59,322 bases of DNA from Acidimicrobiia bacterium (GCA_026985095.1 JALSQW010000035.1:1-59322), one strand, 5' to 3'. Shown: positions 18,737 through 28,343, counted from the first letter of the stretch. The notes: generated by a model not told the origin, from the letters alone. Made by a program: numbers and translations.

Positions 18737-20784
18737 ACGAAAGGCACCATGACATGACCCTCGGACTGGACTCGATTCTCGATCACACGTCGCTCGGCCT
18801 CAGCGACGACGAGATCGTCGACATGTACCGCAAGATGCTGCTCGCCCGGAAGCTCGACGATCGGATGTGGGCCCTCAACCGGCAGGGCCGGGTTCCGTTC
18901 GTCGTCTCGGTCTCCGGCCACGAAGCCACCCAGGTCGGTGCGGCCTTCGCTCTCGACCCCGCCAGGGACTGGTCCCTGCCGTACTACCGCGACATCGCCT
19001 TCAACCTCGCTCTCGGAGTCAGCCCCAAGGACGTGTTCCTCGGCGTGTTCGCCAAGGCCTCCGACCCGGCGAGCGGCGGCCGGCAGATGCCCAACCACTG
19101 GTCCGAACCCGACCTCAACATCTTCACCCATTCGTCGGTGATCGCCACCCAGTTCCCCCATGCCTGCGGCATCGCCTCCGAGCTCGTCCGCAAGGGCAGC
19201 GACGGCGTCGTGTGCGTCTCGTCGGGTGAGGGTGCCACCTCGGAGGGCGACTGGCACGAGGCGATGAACTTCGCCGGCATCCACAAGCTCCCGATCGTGT
19301 TCCTGATCGAGAACAACCTGTACGCCATCTCCGTCCCGGCTGCCGAGGAGGTCGCCGGAACGGTGGCCGATCGGGCTCAGGGATACGGCATCACCGGTGT
19401 CGTCGTCGACGGCAACGACGTCCTCGCCGTGTACGGGGCGATGTCCGCGGCCGTCGAGCGGGCCCGCGCCGGGGAGGGACCGACCCTGATCGAGGCCAAG
19501 ACCTACCGCTACTACGCGCACACTTCCGACGACGACGACAAGCTCTACCGGACCCGGGAGGAGGTCGAGCTCTGGCGGCGGAAGGACCCGATCCCCAATC
19601 TCCGTCAGTACCTGGTCGAGAAGCGCCTCCTCGACGCCGCCACCGAGGCTCGCATCGACCGCGAGGTCGACGAAGCCATCGCCCGTGCGGTCGCCGAAGC
19701 AGAAGCGGCGCCCGACCCGACCGACGCCCTGAGCATGGTCTACGCCAACCCGGTGGCGCCCTCCGGCCCCGTCACCGAGGTGGAGGACGTCCCGGGGACC
19801 GAAACGGTCAACCTGATCACGGCCGTCAACCGCACCTTGCACGAGATCATGCGGGCCCACCCCGACACGGTCGTCTTCGGTGAGGACGTGGCGGACCCGA
19901 AGGGCGGCGTGTTCAAGGCCACGGTCGGCCTCACCGACGAGTTCGGGTCGGACCGGTGCTTCAACGCGCCGCTGGCCGAATCGGTCATCGTCGGGATCGG
20001 CGTGGGCGTGGCGGCGACGGGTGCCAAGGCGATCCCGGAGATCCAGTTCGCCGACTTCATCCACCCGGCGTTCGATCAGATCGTCTCCGAGGCGGCCCGG
20101 ATCCACTACCGGTCCAACGGCCGGTGGACGTGCCCGATGGTCATACGGACGCCCTACGGGGGCGGTATCCACGGCGCCCTCTACCACTCCCAGTCGATCG
20201 AGGCGTTCTACACCCACGTGCCGGGGCTCAAGGTCGTGGTGCCATCGACACCGGCCGACGCCAAGGGCCTCCTGTGGTCCGCGGTCGAGGATCCGGATCC
20301 CGTGATGTTCCTCGAACCGAAGAAGCTCTACCGGCTGGCACAGGGCGTCTTCCCCGACGGCGACTACCGGGTTCCCTTGGGCAAGGCGTCGTTGCGGCGA
20401 GCCGGAACCGACCTGACGATCATCGCCTACGGCACGATGGCGCACTTCGCCCTCGAAGCCGCCGAACGTCTGTCGACCGAGGGCATCGAAGCGGCCGTCC
20501 TCGACCTCCGGTCGTTGAAGCCTCTCGATTGGCCATCCATCGAGGCCCAGGTACAGGCGACCTCCAAGATCCTCATCGTCCACGAGGACAACGAGTTCGT
20601 CGGTTTCGGCGCCGAGATCGCCGCCCAGATCGCCGCCAAGGCCTTCGACTGGCTGGACGCTCCGGTGGAACGCTACGCGTCGCCGGACGTCCCGACGTTC
20701 CCGTACGCGGCGTCCCTCGAGGAGCAGGTCATCCCGTCTGTGGACGGCATCGTCGATCGCGCCCGCCGCCTCGCTCGCTACTGA
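18733..20784 (+). CDS. Fused E1alpha-E1beta 2-oxoacid (branched-chain type) dehydrogenase
   Basis: 683 aa. Residues about 1-340 are E1 alpha, with the thiamine-diphosphate motif around G-E-G-A-T-S-E-G-D-W-H-E-(x)-N. Residues about 355-683 are E1 beta, with F-G-E-D-V and the transketolase-type beta region through to the C-terminal transketolase domain. Both halves are normally separate genes; here a Pro/Glu-rich linker (about 330-355) joins them. It would decarboxylate branched-chain 2-oxoacids and transfer the acyl group to an E2 lipoyl protein. No E2 or E3 gene is nearby. ATG at 18733 overlaps the previous stop; an ATG at 18754 is an alternative. Confidence 0.92.
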   Translation: MNERHHDMTLGLDSILDHTSLGLSDDEIVDMYRKMLLARKLDDRMWALNRQGRVPFVVSVSGHEATQVGAAFALDPARDWSLPYYRDIAFNLALGVSPKDVFLGVFAKASDPASGGRQMPNHWSEPDLNIFTHSSVIATQFPHACGIASELVRKGSDGVVCVSSGEGATSEGDWHEAMNFAGIHKLPIVFLIENNLYAISVPAAEEVAGTVADRAQGYGITGVVVDGNDVLAVYGAMSAAVERARAGEGPTLIEAKTYRYYAHTSDDDDKLYRTREEVELWRRKDPIPNLRQYLVEKRLLDAATEARIDREVDEAIARAVAEAEAAPDPTDALSMVYANPVAPSGPVTEVEDVPGTETVNLITAVNRTLHEIMRAHPDTVVFGEDVADPKGGVFKATVGLTDEFGSDRCFNAPLAESVIVGIGVGVAATGAKAIPEIQFADFIHPAFDQIVSEAARIHYRSNGRWTCPMVIRTPYGGGIHGALYHSQSIEAFYTHVPGLKVVVPSTPADAKGLLWSAVEDPDPVMFLEPKKLYRLAQGVFPDGDYRVPLGKASLRRAGTDLTIIAYGTMAHFALEAAERLSTEGIEAAVLDLRSLKPLDWPSIEAQVQATSKILIVHEDNEFVGFGAEIAAQIAAKAFDWLDAPVERYASPDVPTFPYAASLEEQVIPSVDGIVDRARRLARY

Positions 20785-20887
20785 GGCGAGCTCCAGCGTC
20801 GAGGGGCCCTTCCCGCCGGCGTCCGACGCGGCGTCCACCTCCCCTCGGCGGAGAGTGGCGAAGGGGCTCGCTGCCTAACCTCGGGTC

Positions 20888-21754
20888 ATGACCGAGATCA
20901 GGCGAGCCCGCCCCGAGGACATCCCGACGATCGCGGCGTTCACCGAGCGGACGTTCGACTGGGGCGACTACGTCGCCGACCTTCTCCCCGGATGGCTGGA
21001 CGCGTCCGACGGTGCCGTGTTCGTCGCCGTCGACGACCACGACGTGCCCATCGCCATGGCCCGCGGCACGCTGCTGTCGCCCACCGAGGCGTGGTTCCAT
21101 GCTGCTCGGGTCCATCCCGATCATCGGGGCAAGGGGATCGCCGGCGAGTTGGCTCTAGTGCTCACCGGGTGGGCGTCCGAGCGAGGAGCCGACGTGGGCA
21201 GACTCCTCATCGAGGACTGGAACGAGGCGTCCCACCGGCAGGTGGCCAAGACCGGCATGCGACCCGTCGCCCGGTTCCACCGAGCCGAGCGCGCCGTCGG
21301 TGAAGCGTCGGTGCGTCCCGAGGGCAACGGCGGCAGGCGAGTCGCCCGCCCCGTCCGTACCCGCCTCGCCCGGTCCGCCGAGGCTCCCGCCGCCTTCGCC
21401 TCGTGGAGCGTCGGGCCGCTGGCCAGGCGCGCGCGGAACCTCTTCGCTCGGGGATGGTCGTTCCGGAGGTTGCGTGATCATGATCTCGTCGGCGCGGCCA
21501 AGGAGGAGACGTTCTGGGAGATCGGCTCTGGATGGGCGATCGTGCGCCCCTCGGGAGCATCGGTCGAGGTCGGTTGGGTGGAGACCCGACCCGACGAGGC
21601 TTTCGGGTTCCTGTGGGGTCTGGTCGACCTGGCCACCGAGACCGGGCGCGAGGAGCTGGTCGTGTGGCTCCCCGACGAGCGGTGGCTCACCAGGGCAGCG
21701 CAGCAGGTCGGCTTCGAGACCCGCGGCATGCAGGTCTACACCATCGAGCTGTGA
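20888..21754 (+). CDS. GNAT family N-acetyltransferase
   Basis: 288 aa. The N-terminal GNAT domain has the acetyl-CoA loop V-H-P-D-H-R-G-K-G-I-A-G-E-L near residues 78-91. After a basic linker, the C-terminal half (about 170-288) resembles a second, degenerate GNAT-like fold without a clear CoA loop. Acceptor substrate is unknown. It stands about 100 nt after the E1 gene and is likely a separate transcription unit. Confidence 0.83.
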   Translation: MTEIRRARPEDIPTIAAFTERTFDWGDYVADLLPGWLDASDGAVFVAVDDHDVPIAMARGTLLSPTEAWFHAARVHPDHRGKGIAGELALVLTGWASERGADVGRLLIEDWNEASHRQVAKTGMRPVARFHRAERAVGEASVRPEGNGGRRVARPVRTRLARSAEAPAAFASWSVGPLARRARNLFARGWSFRRLRDHDLVGAAKEETFWEIGSGWAIVRPSGASVEVGWVETRPDEAFGFLWGLVDLATETGREELVVWLPDERWLTRAAQQVGFETRGMQVYTIEL

Positions 21755-21777
21755 CAGCGTCGCGACCGACGTAGGAT

Positions 21778-21794
21778 ATGAGAACCATTCTCAT
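21778..21794. promoter_or_regulatory. Fur/Zur-like metalloregulator box
   Basis: A 17-nt near-palindrome: ATGAGAAC, a central C, ATTCTCAT; seven of eight positions pair. It lies 14 nt before the GTG of a metal-binding lipoprotein gene and overlaps a plausible -10 (TAGGAT at 21772-21777). Spacing and composition fit a Fur-family (Zur or Mn/Fe) repressor site. Confidence 0.6.
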
Positions 21795-21808
21795 TCCCAG
21801 GAGGCCTC

Positions 21809-22738
21809 GTGCGGCGCATCTTCCTCGTCTCGTCGATCCTGGCGCTGATCGCCGTCGCCTGCTCGCCCGCGACCGTCGGCGGCTCCCCTCGCGTGGTCGC
21901 CACCACCACGATCCTCGGTGACATCACGACCAACGTCGTGGACGAGTGCGGTCCCCTGGTGACCACCTTGATGCCCATCGGGCAGGATCCCCACGCCTTC
22001 CAACCGTCCGCCAACCAGGCGGCGACGATGCAGACCGCCGATCTCGTGATCGCCAACGGCCTCGACCTCGAACAGGGCCTCGACGACGTCCTCGCGAGCG
22101 CCGAACGCGAGGGAGTGCCCGTGCTCCGAGTCGCCGAACAGCTCGATCCGGTGCCCTTCGGCCGCCACTTCTCCGCAACGGAGCGACCCACGTCCCCAGG
22201 AACGCTCGATCCCCACGTCTGGCTCGACCCGATTCGGATGGCCGACGGCGTCGAACTCATCACGGCCGCCGCCATCGATCAGATGCCCGACCTCGAGGCA
22301 TGCATCACCGAGAGCGGTGACACCTACCGAGACGCGGTCGTCACCACCCACCAGCGCATCGAGGACATCCTGTCGGTGGTCCCCGACGAGCGGCGGGTGT
22401 TGGTCACCAACCACGACAGTCTCGGCTACTTCGCGGATCGCTACCGCTTCACGATCCTCGGCACCGTCGTCCCCAGCGGATCGACCCTGGCCGAACCCAG
22501 TCCCTCCGACCTGCGGGAACTGGTCGACATCATGCGGAGCGCACGGGCCGACGTCATCTTCGCCGAGACGACCGAACCCGCGCGCCTCGCCGAAGCCGTC
22601 GCCGCCGAACTCGGCTACCCGGTCGATGTGGTCGAGCTGTACACGGGATCGCTGGGAGCGCCGGGCTCGGGAGCCGACACCTACCTCGGGCTCCTCGAAA
22701 CCGACGCCCGCCGCATCGCCGACGCGCTGGGCCGCTGA
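21809..22738 (+). CDS. Zinc/manganese ABC-transporter substrate-binding lipoprotein (ZnuA/MntA family)
   Basis: 309 aa. The signal peptide ends in A-V-A-C (lipidated Cys18). The cluster A-I fold is marked by G-Q-D-P-H-A-F, D-P-H-V-W-L-D-P and N-H-D-S-L-G-Y-F, giving likely metal ligands His62, His136 and His202. The fourth ligand, usually an Asp just before S-L-G near the C-terminus, is Gly280 here. The His-rich loop of some zinc binders is missing. GTG start with AGGAGG 4 nt upstream. No permease or ATPase gene is adjacent, so partners must be encoded elsewhere. Probably repressed by metal through the upstream box. Confidence 0.88.
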   Translation: MRRIFLVSSILALIAVACSPATVGGSPRVVATTTILGDITTNVVDECGPLVTTLMPIGQDPHAFQPSANQAATMQTADLVIANGLDLEQGLDDVLASAEREGVPVLRVAEQLDPVPFGRHFSATERPTSPGTLDPHVWLDPIRMADGVELITAAAIDQMPDLEACITESGDTYRDAVVTTHQRIEDILSVVPDERRVLVTNHDSLGYFADRYRFTILGTVVPSGSTLAEPSPSDLRELVDIMRSARADVIFAETTEPARLAEAVAAELGYPVDVVELYTGSLGAPGSGADTYLGLLETDARRIADALGR

Positions 22739-22740
22739 CG

Positions 22741-23961
22741 TCAGCGCTCGGCGAGGGCCTCCCAGTACAGCTCGACGGGGTGGGCGACCCGGATCTCGGG
22801 TCCCAGGTGGCTGCGCATCTGCAGTTCACACCCGGGATTGGCCGAGGCGACGAGCGACACGCCGGCGGCCCTCACCTGATCGGCCTTCCGGCGACCGAGC
22901 TCGCCCGACGTCTCGGGATACGACAGCCCGTAGACACCGGCTGCACCACAGCACAGCGCCTGCTCGTCGATCTCGATCGGCTCGTAGCCTGCCGCGACGA
23001 GGACGGTGCGGGGCTCGGCGACGATGCGTTGGGCGTGACGGAGATGGCAGGGATCCTGCACGGCGACACGACCTCGGCCGGGCGGGAGCGTCGGGAGCGC
23101 TCCCTCGTCGATGAGGTGGGCGACGAACTCGGTGGCGTCACGGACCCGTGCAGCCAGGTCGCCGCCACCGTCGGTCCAATGTCCGTAGTCCTTCAGATGC
23201 GCACCGCACCCCGCGCTGTCGACGACGACCGCGTCGTAGCCGGCGAACGCCTCGACGTTGGCAGCAGCCATCCTGGCCGCGTCGTAGGCGGCACCGTCGT
23301 GGGCAGCCAGCGCGCCGCAGCACACCTGGCCGGCAGGGGCCTCGACCACGTATCCGGCGGTCCGGAGGATCTGGATGAGAGCCTCGTGGACGTCGGCGAA
23401 CCACGGATCCATCACGCAACCCGACAGCAACCCCACGGTGCCGACCGGCTCGCCGTCGGGCCGCCACGAGCGGCCCACCGTCGAAGGGACCGGCAACGGG
23501 ACGGTCCGCATCCCGGACGCCATCCGACCGGCTGCACCGGGGAGGAGTCTGGTCGCCCCCGACCGCTGGGCCACGGCGATACCCAACGACGCCAGATGGA
23601 CCGCCGGGCGAGAGGCCAGGGCCCGCCCGAGGACCAGGCGCCGGACGATGCGGCGCGGCTTCGGGTCGGCGGCGAGGATCTCGGCCCTGACCCCCTCCTG
23701 GAGCTTGCCGTAGGGCACCATCGACGGACACACCGCCTCACATGCCCGGCATTGGAGACAGAACGCCATCATCTCGAAGAACCGCTCGTCCATCTCGGCT
23801 TCACCGGCGCCGACGGCCGCCATCGCGGTGAGCCGTCCCCTCGGCGACGCCGTCTCGTCGCCGGTGAGGCGGAACGTCGGACAGAACGGCAGACACAGCC
23901 CACAGGTCACACACGAATCGAGCTCGGCTCGGTCGGGTGCCCACGGCGTCACCCACGGCAT
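22741..23961 (-). CDS. glcF: Glycolate oxidase iron-sulfur subunit GlcF
   Basis: 406 aa. Two [4Fe-4S] ferredoxin motifs are present: C-V-T-C-G-L-C-L-P-F-C-P (Cys17-Cys27) and C-L-Q-C-R-A-C-E-A-V-C-P. Two CCG domains follow (C-C-G-A-L-A-A-H and C-C-G-A-A-G-V-Y). It carries electrons from the flavin subunits to an acceptor during glycolate-to-glyoxylate oxidation. The start overlaps the glcE stop by one base (TGATG). Last gene of glcDEF. Confidence 0.93.
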   Translation of the reverse strand: MPWVTPWAPDRAELDSCVTCGLCLPFCPTFRLTGDETASPRGRLTAMAAVGAGEAEMDERFFEMMAFCLQCRACEAVCPSMVPYGKLQEGVRAEILAADPKPRRIVRRLVLGRALASRPAVHLASLGIAVAQRSGATRLLPGAAGRMASGMRTVPLPVPSTVGRSWRPDGEPVGTVGLLSGCVMDPWFADVHEALIQILRTAGYVVEAPAGQVCCGALAAHDGAAYDAARMAAANVEAFAGYDAVVVDSAGCGAHLKDYGHWTDGGGDLAARVRDATEFVAHLIDEGALPTLPPGRGRVAVQDPCHLRHAQRIVAEPRTVLVAAGYEPIEIDEQALCCGAAGVYGLSYPETSGELGRRKADQVRAAGVSLVASANPGCELQMRSHLGPEIRVAHPVELYWEALAER

Positions 23962-25094
23962 CAGAGGCCTCCCGGGAGCTTGCCGGGGTTGCAGATCCGG
24001 TGGGGATCGAACGCCTCCTTCACCCGCACCTGCAGTCCGTGGGCGACCGGCGGCGTTCCCCAGGGGTCCACGCCGGGGAGCGATCCCGGGGGAGCAGCCA
24101 GGACCACCATCGCGCCGCCGTGGCCCTCGGCCCAATGTCGAACCGCCACGACGTCCTCCGGGTCGCACGTCTCGAGCCCGAAGGTGAGCTCCCCGACGCC
24201 GTGCTGGGCACGCAACGGTGCCTCCGGGAACGCGGTGAGGATCATCCGCACCGCCCCGGCCAGGTGACGTGGCGCCACCCGCACCGAGAACCGCATGGCC
24301 GTGTCGATCGGATCGGGCCAGCGATGACCCGGCTCGGCGACGCCACCGAGCTCGTCGGATTGCGCCGCCACCTGTTCGGGGGTGCCGGTGAGGTAGACCG
24401 CCGCCCCACCTTCGGTTTCGAGGACCGCCAGCGGCCGGTAGGTCTCGGCGAGAGCCCCCTCGGGATCGTCGATCCTCACCGTCGCCGCGCCTCGTGGGAT
24501 GGGCCACAGCTTGAGACACACTTCACCGATGAGCCCGAGCGCACCCATCGATCCGACCGCCAGGCGTGAGAGGTCGTAACCAGTGACGTTCTTGACCACG
24601 CGACCGCCTGCCCTGACCACCTTGCCGTAGCCGGTCGCGAGGACGACCTCGAGCACACGGTCGCGGGTCGGGCCGTAGCGCAGGCGTCGGTACCCGCTGG
24701 CACCGGTCGCGACCACCCCTCCGACGGTGGCCGATCCGGGTGCCTCGGGCAGGATCGCCGATTGACCGTGGTCGGCCAGGAGCGCTTCCACGTCGGCGAC
24801 GGAGGCCCCGGCTTGGACCACCAGCGTCAGATCCTCGACCTGATGATCGACGATGCGGTTCATCGCCGACGTCGACAACCACACGTCGGGTTCGAGACGT
24901 CCGCCGAGGTCGAACCGGGAAGCGCCGCCGATGAACCCGACGACGATCCCGCGGTCTCCGGCGAAGGCCAGCACCTCGGCGGCCTCCTCGATCCGTCGCG
25001 GAGCGACGACCGGAACGTCCCCCGTCTCCGGCGGGAGGGACTCGGGACGGAGCCGTTCGAGGAGTCGAAGCGTGGCGGCGTCCAGGGTCGTCAC
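23961..25094 (-). CDS. glcE: Glycolate oxidase FAD-binding subunit GlcE
   Basis: 377 aa. FAD-linked oxidase domain of the PCMH type, with L-P-E-A-P-G-S-A-T-V-G-G-V-V-A-T and Y-G-P-T-R-D-R-V-L as flavin-contacting motifs. It is shorter than GlcD, as usual for GlcE. The GTG start is set by its 4-nt overlap with the glcD stop; an ATG upstream lies inside glcD in another frame context. It forms a complex with GlcD and GlcF. Confidence 0.9.
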   Translation of the reverse strand: MTTLDAATLRLLERLRPESLPPETGDVPVVAPRRIEEAAEVLAFAGDRGIVVGFIGGASRFDLGGRLEPDVWLSTSAMNRIVDHQVEDLTLVVQAGASVADVEALLADHGQSAILPEAPGSATVGGVVATGASGYRRLRYGPTRDRVLEVVLATGYGKVVRAGGRVVKNVTGYDLSRLAVGSMGALGLIGEVCLKLWPIPRGAATVRIDDPEGALAETYRPLAVLETEGGAAVYLTGTPEQVAAQSDELGGVAEPGHRWPDPIDTAMRFSVRVAPRHLAGAVRMILTAFPEAPLRAQHGVGELTFGLETCDPEDVVAVRHWAEGHGGAMVVLAAPPGSLPGVDPWGTPPVAHGLQVRVKEAFDPHRICNPGKLPGGL

Positions 25095-26515
25095 GAAGCC
25101 GCCCCGATGGTGGGTGCCCGGTCGAAGCATCGGGATCCCTCCGGCAGGATCTTGCCGGGGTTGAGGACCCCGTCGGCATCGAACGCTTCCCGCAGCCGAG
25201 CCTGCGCGTCGAGATCGTCGGGACCGAACACCAGGCCCATGAGGTCGCGCTTCTCCATGCCGATCCCATGCTCGCCCGAAAGCGACCCGCCCGCCTCGAT
25301 CGACACCCGGACCATCTCCTCGGCGGCGGCCAGCACCCGATCCAGCTCTCCGGGAACGGCTGAATCGAACGACACCAGCGGATGCAGGTTGCCGTCGCCG
25401 GCGTGGAAGACGTTGAGCAGCGAGATCCCGTACCGCTCTCCGATCTCGTAGATCTTCGACAGCACCTCGACGAGCCTGGTGCGGGGGACGACCGTGTCAT
25501 GGAGGTAGTAGTCCGGCGCGCTCTGGGCGATGGCGCCGAACGCCGACTTGCGGCCCTTCCACAGGAGTGCCCGCTCGGTCTCGTCCTTGGCGAGACGAAC
25601 CGTGGAGGCGTGGTTGCCTGCCGCGATCCGGGCGATCATGTCGGCTTCGGCCGCCACCCCGACGCCGTGCCCCGCGACCTCGGCGAGCAGAACCGCGGCG
25701 GCATCCGTCGGGTATCCGGCATGGACGAAGTTCTCGACGGCGCACACCATCGCCTGGTCCATCATCTCCAGGGCGGCGGGAACGAGACCCGAAGCGATCA
25801 CGTCCGAAACGGTCGCGGCGGCGTCCTCCACGGTCGGGAACCCGATGAGGAGCGTCCGGACGGCGGGTGGGGTCTCGGTGAGTTTCACCAGGACCCGGGT
25901 GACGATCCCCATGGTGCCTTCCGAGCCGACGACGACCGCTCGGAGGTCGAGCCCGACGGGATCCGGATGATCGCCGCCGACGACGACGACGTCTCCTTCG
26001 GCGGTCACCATCTCGATCGCCAGGATGTGGGCGACGGTCGTTCCCTCGGCCAGGCAATGGGGTCCGCCGGCGTTGGTGCCGACGTTCCCACCGATCGTGC
26101 ACGACTGTTGGGACGAGGGATCCGGAGCGAAATGCAGGCCGGTGGAGGCGAGATCCCGCGACAGGTCGAGGTTGATGAGGCCGGGTCCGACCCATGCGCT
26201 GCGGCTCACCTCGTCGACCTCGACGATCCGGTTCATCCGGGTCATGACCATCAGGACGGACGGCTCGATCGGGACGGCACCTCCGGCAAGGCCGGTGCCG
26301 GCGCCTCGCGGCACGACGGGCACCCCGGCGTTCCTGGCGATGCGGACACAGCGCGCCGTCTCCTCGGCGGACTCGGGGAACACGACGGCGGCGACCGGAC
26401 CGGTCTTGACCCCCGAGTCCTTGGCGAACACCCGCCGATCGAGCGGATGTGCCCGTACCCGGTCGCTTCCGACGACGCCCTCGAGCTCGGCGATCAGATC
26501 CATCGCCTGCAGCAT
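25091..26515 (-). CDS. glcD: Glycolate oxidase subunit GlcD (FAD-linked oxidase)
   Basis: 474 aa. The PCMH FAD-binding domain has V-P-R-G-A-G-T-G-L-A-G-G and the motif S-C-T-I-G-G-N-V-G-T-N-A-G-G-P-H. The C-terminal cap includes H-A-G-D-G-N-L-H-P and S-G-E-H-G-I-G. It oxidises glycolate or D-lactate-like 2-hydroxyacids. ATG at 26515 gives M-L-Q-A-M-D; the ATG at 26503 is equally possible, and neither has a strong ribosome site. First gene of glcDEF, divergent from the secreted repeat protein. Confidence 0.94.
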   Translation of the reverse strand: MLQAMDLIAELEGVVGSDRVRAHPLDRRVFAKDSGVKTGPVAAVVFPESAEETARCVRIARNAGVPVVPRGAGTGLAGGAVPIEPSVLMVMTRMNRIVEVDEVSRSAWVGPGLINLDLSRDLASTGLHFAPDPSSQQSCTIGGNVGTNAGGPHCLAEGTTVAHILAIEMVTAEGDVVVVGGDHPDPVGLDLRAVVVGSEGTMGIVTRVLVKLTETPPAVRTLLIGFPTVEDAAATVSDVIASGLVPAALEMMDQAMVCAVENFVHAGYPTDAAAVLLAEVAGHGVGVAAEADMIARIAAGNHASTVRLAKDETERALLWKGRKSAFGAIAQSAPDYYLHDTVVPRTRLVEVLSKIYEIGERYGISLLNVFHAGDGNLHPLVSFDSAVPGELDRVLAAAEEMVRVSIEAGGSLSGEHGIGMEKRDLMGLVFGPDDLDAQARLREAFDADGVLNPGKILPEGSRCFDRAPTIGAAS

Positions 26516-26633
26516 ACCGCCGGGTCCGAGGGCCGTTCCGGGACCACCGGCCGGTGCGGGGTTCCCGCCACATCGACATTTCGACTACCGTCAGTGGGGC
26601 GTCTACCACCGTTCGCGACCGCGGAGGCGTCTC

Positions 26634-28331
26634 ATGCCGTCCATCCCCCACCGGAGCCGACGCCGGGCCCTGTCCATCCTCGCCGCCTTCGTGGCGGCGA
26701 CCTCCCTGCTGAGCGCGGTTCCGGCCGCCGCCGCCGATGGCGTCGGACTCGTCGACCCCGCCACGGGACGGTGGCGTCTCCGCCAGGCGTCGGGCGCCAC
26801 GACGAGCTTCTACTTCGGCAACCCCGGAGACGTCCCGTTCACCGGCGACTGGGACTGCGACGGTGTCGACACCCCCGGCCTGTACCGGATCTCCGACGGC
26901 TTCGCCTACCTTCGCAACGCCAATATGGCCGGGGTCGCCGATATCTCCTTCTTCTTCGGCGACCCCGGGGACATCCCGATCGCCGGGGACTTCGACGGCG
27001 ACGGGTGCGACACCCTCGGCATCTACCGGGCGTCGACCCAGGAGTTCCACATCATCAACCGTCTCGGAACCGATGGCGGCGGGCTGGGCCGGGCCGACTA
27101 CTCGTTCGTCTTCGGGAACCCCGGGGACCAGCCGTTCGTCGGCGACTTCGATGGCGACGGCATCGACGAGGTCGGTCTCCACCGCGGGTCGACCGGATTC
27201 GTCTACTACCGAGACACCCTGACGGCCGGCACCGCCGACCACGCGTTCTTCTTCGGCGATCCGGGCGACCGTTTCGTCGCCGGCGATTGGGGACCCGCCG
27301 ATGGGGTCGACACACCCGGCATCTTTCGACCTCGGGACGCCGCCTTCTACCTCCGCTACGTCAACAGCGAGGGCACCGCCGATGAGACCTTCCCGATGGG
27401 CTCGTCGACATGGCTGCCGATCGCCGGCGAGTGGGGGAACCTCCCCACCCCGCCGTGCACGGTGTTCCCCGACGACAACATCTGGAACGCCCGGATCGAC
27501 ACCTTGCCGGTCGATCCCCGATCCGACGACTACATCGCCACGATCGGGGCCTCGACCACGCTCCACCCCGATTTCGGGTCCGGTGAATGGCCGCCCGGCT
27601 CGGGTTCCCCGATCGGGATCCCGTTCGTGACCGTCGACGGCGGACAGCCCGACGTGCCGATCATCTACACGGACTACGGCGACGAGAGCGACCCGGGACC
27701 GTTCCCGATCCCCGCCGACGCTCCGATCGAGGGCGGCTCCGGGGGGACCGGAGATCGTCACGTCCTCGTCCTCGACGACGAGGACTGCGTCCTCTACGAG
27801 CTGTACAACGCGTTCCCGCAGGCCGACGGCTCGTGGAACGCGTCGTCCGGCGCCCGCTACGACCTGCGTGCCAACGACCTGCGGCCTGACGGTTGGACAT
27901 CGGCCGACGCCGCCGGGCTCCCGATCCTGCCCGGCCTCGTCCGCTACGACGAGGTGGCCTCCGGCGAGATCACCCACGCCATCCGGTTCACTGCCGACCA
28001 GACGCAACGGGCGTACGTGTGGCCGGCCCGTCACTTCGCGTCCAGCATCACCGATCCCCGGTACCCGCCGATGGGGCAGCGCTTCCGGCTGAAGTCGAGC
28101 TTCGACACCTCCGGGTTCTCCCCGGAGGTGAAGGTCATCCTGGAGGCCTTCAAGCGCTACGGCCTCATCCTCGCCGACAACGGCTCGTCGTGGTTCGTCT
28201 CGGGCGCCCCCGACGATCGGTGGGACAACGACATGTTGCGCGAGCTGAAGTCCGTGCCAGGCAGCGCCTTCGAAGCCGTCGATGTGTCGTCCCTGATGGC
28301 CGACCCGAACTCAGCGAGGGTGACCCCCTGA
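26634..28331 (+). CDS. Secreted protein with FG-GAP/VCBS-like repeats and an unrecognised C-terminal domain
   Basis: 565 aa. A Tat/Sec-type signal peptide (R-R-R-A-L-S-I-L-A-A-F, cleavage about A-A-A-D near 35) is followed by about five repeats of some 45-50 residues. Each repeat has F-F-F-G-(N/D)-P-G-D, then G-D-(W/F)-D-G-D-G-(I/V)-D-x-x-G-(I/L)-(Y/F/H)-R, Asp-rich loops resembling calcium-binding integrin-like blades. Residues about 285-565 form a second globular domain with D-D-N-I-W-N-A-R-I-D and Y-D-L-R-A-N-D-L-R-P-D-G-W-T-S-A-D-A-A-G that I cannot name. A GGAGG site precedes the ATG. Likely extracellular and carbohydrate- or surface-associated, by inference only. Confidence 0.82.
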   Translation: MPSIPHRSRRRALSILAAFVAATSLLSAVPAAAADGVGLVDPATGRWRLRQASGATTSFYFGNPGDVPFTGDWDCDGVDTPGLYRISDGFAYLRNANMAGVADISFFFGDPGDIPIAGDFDGDGCDTLGIYRASTQEFHIINRLGTDGGGLGRADYSFVFGNPGDQPFVGDFDGDGIDEVGLHRGSTGFVYYRDTLTAGTADHAFFFGDPGDRFVAGDWGPADGVDTPGIFRPRDAAFYLRYVNSEGTADETFPMGSSTWLPIAGEWGNLPTPPCTVFPDDNIWNARIDTLPVDPRSDDYIATIGASTTLHPDFGSGEWPPGSGSPIGIPFVTVDGGQPDVPIIYTDYGDESDPGPFPIPADAPIEGGSGGTGDRHVLVLDDEDCVLYELYNAFPQADGSWNASSGARYDLRANDLRPDGWTSADAAGLPILPGLVRYDEVASGEITHAIRFTADQTQRAYVWPARHFASSITDPRYPPMGQRFRLKSSFDTSGFSPEVKVILEAFKRYGLILADNGSSWFVSGAPDDRWDNDMLRELKSVPGSAFEAVDVSSLMADPNSARVTP

Positions 28332-28343
28332 CCTACCGTCCCG

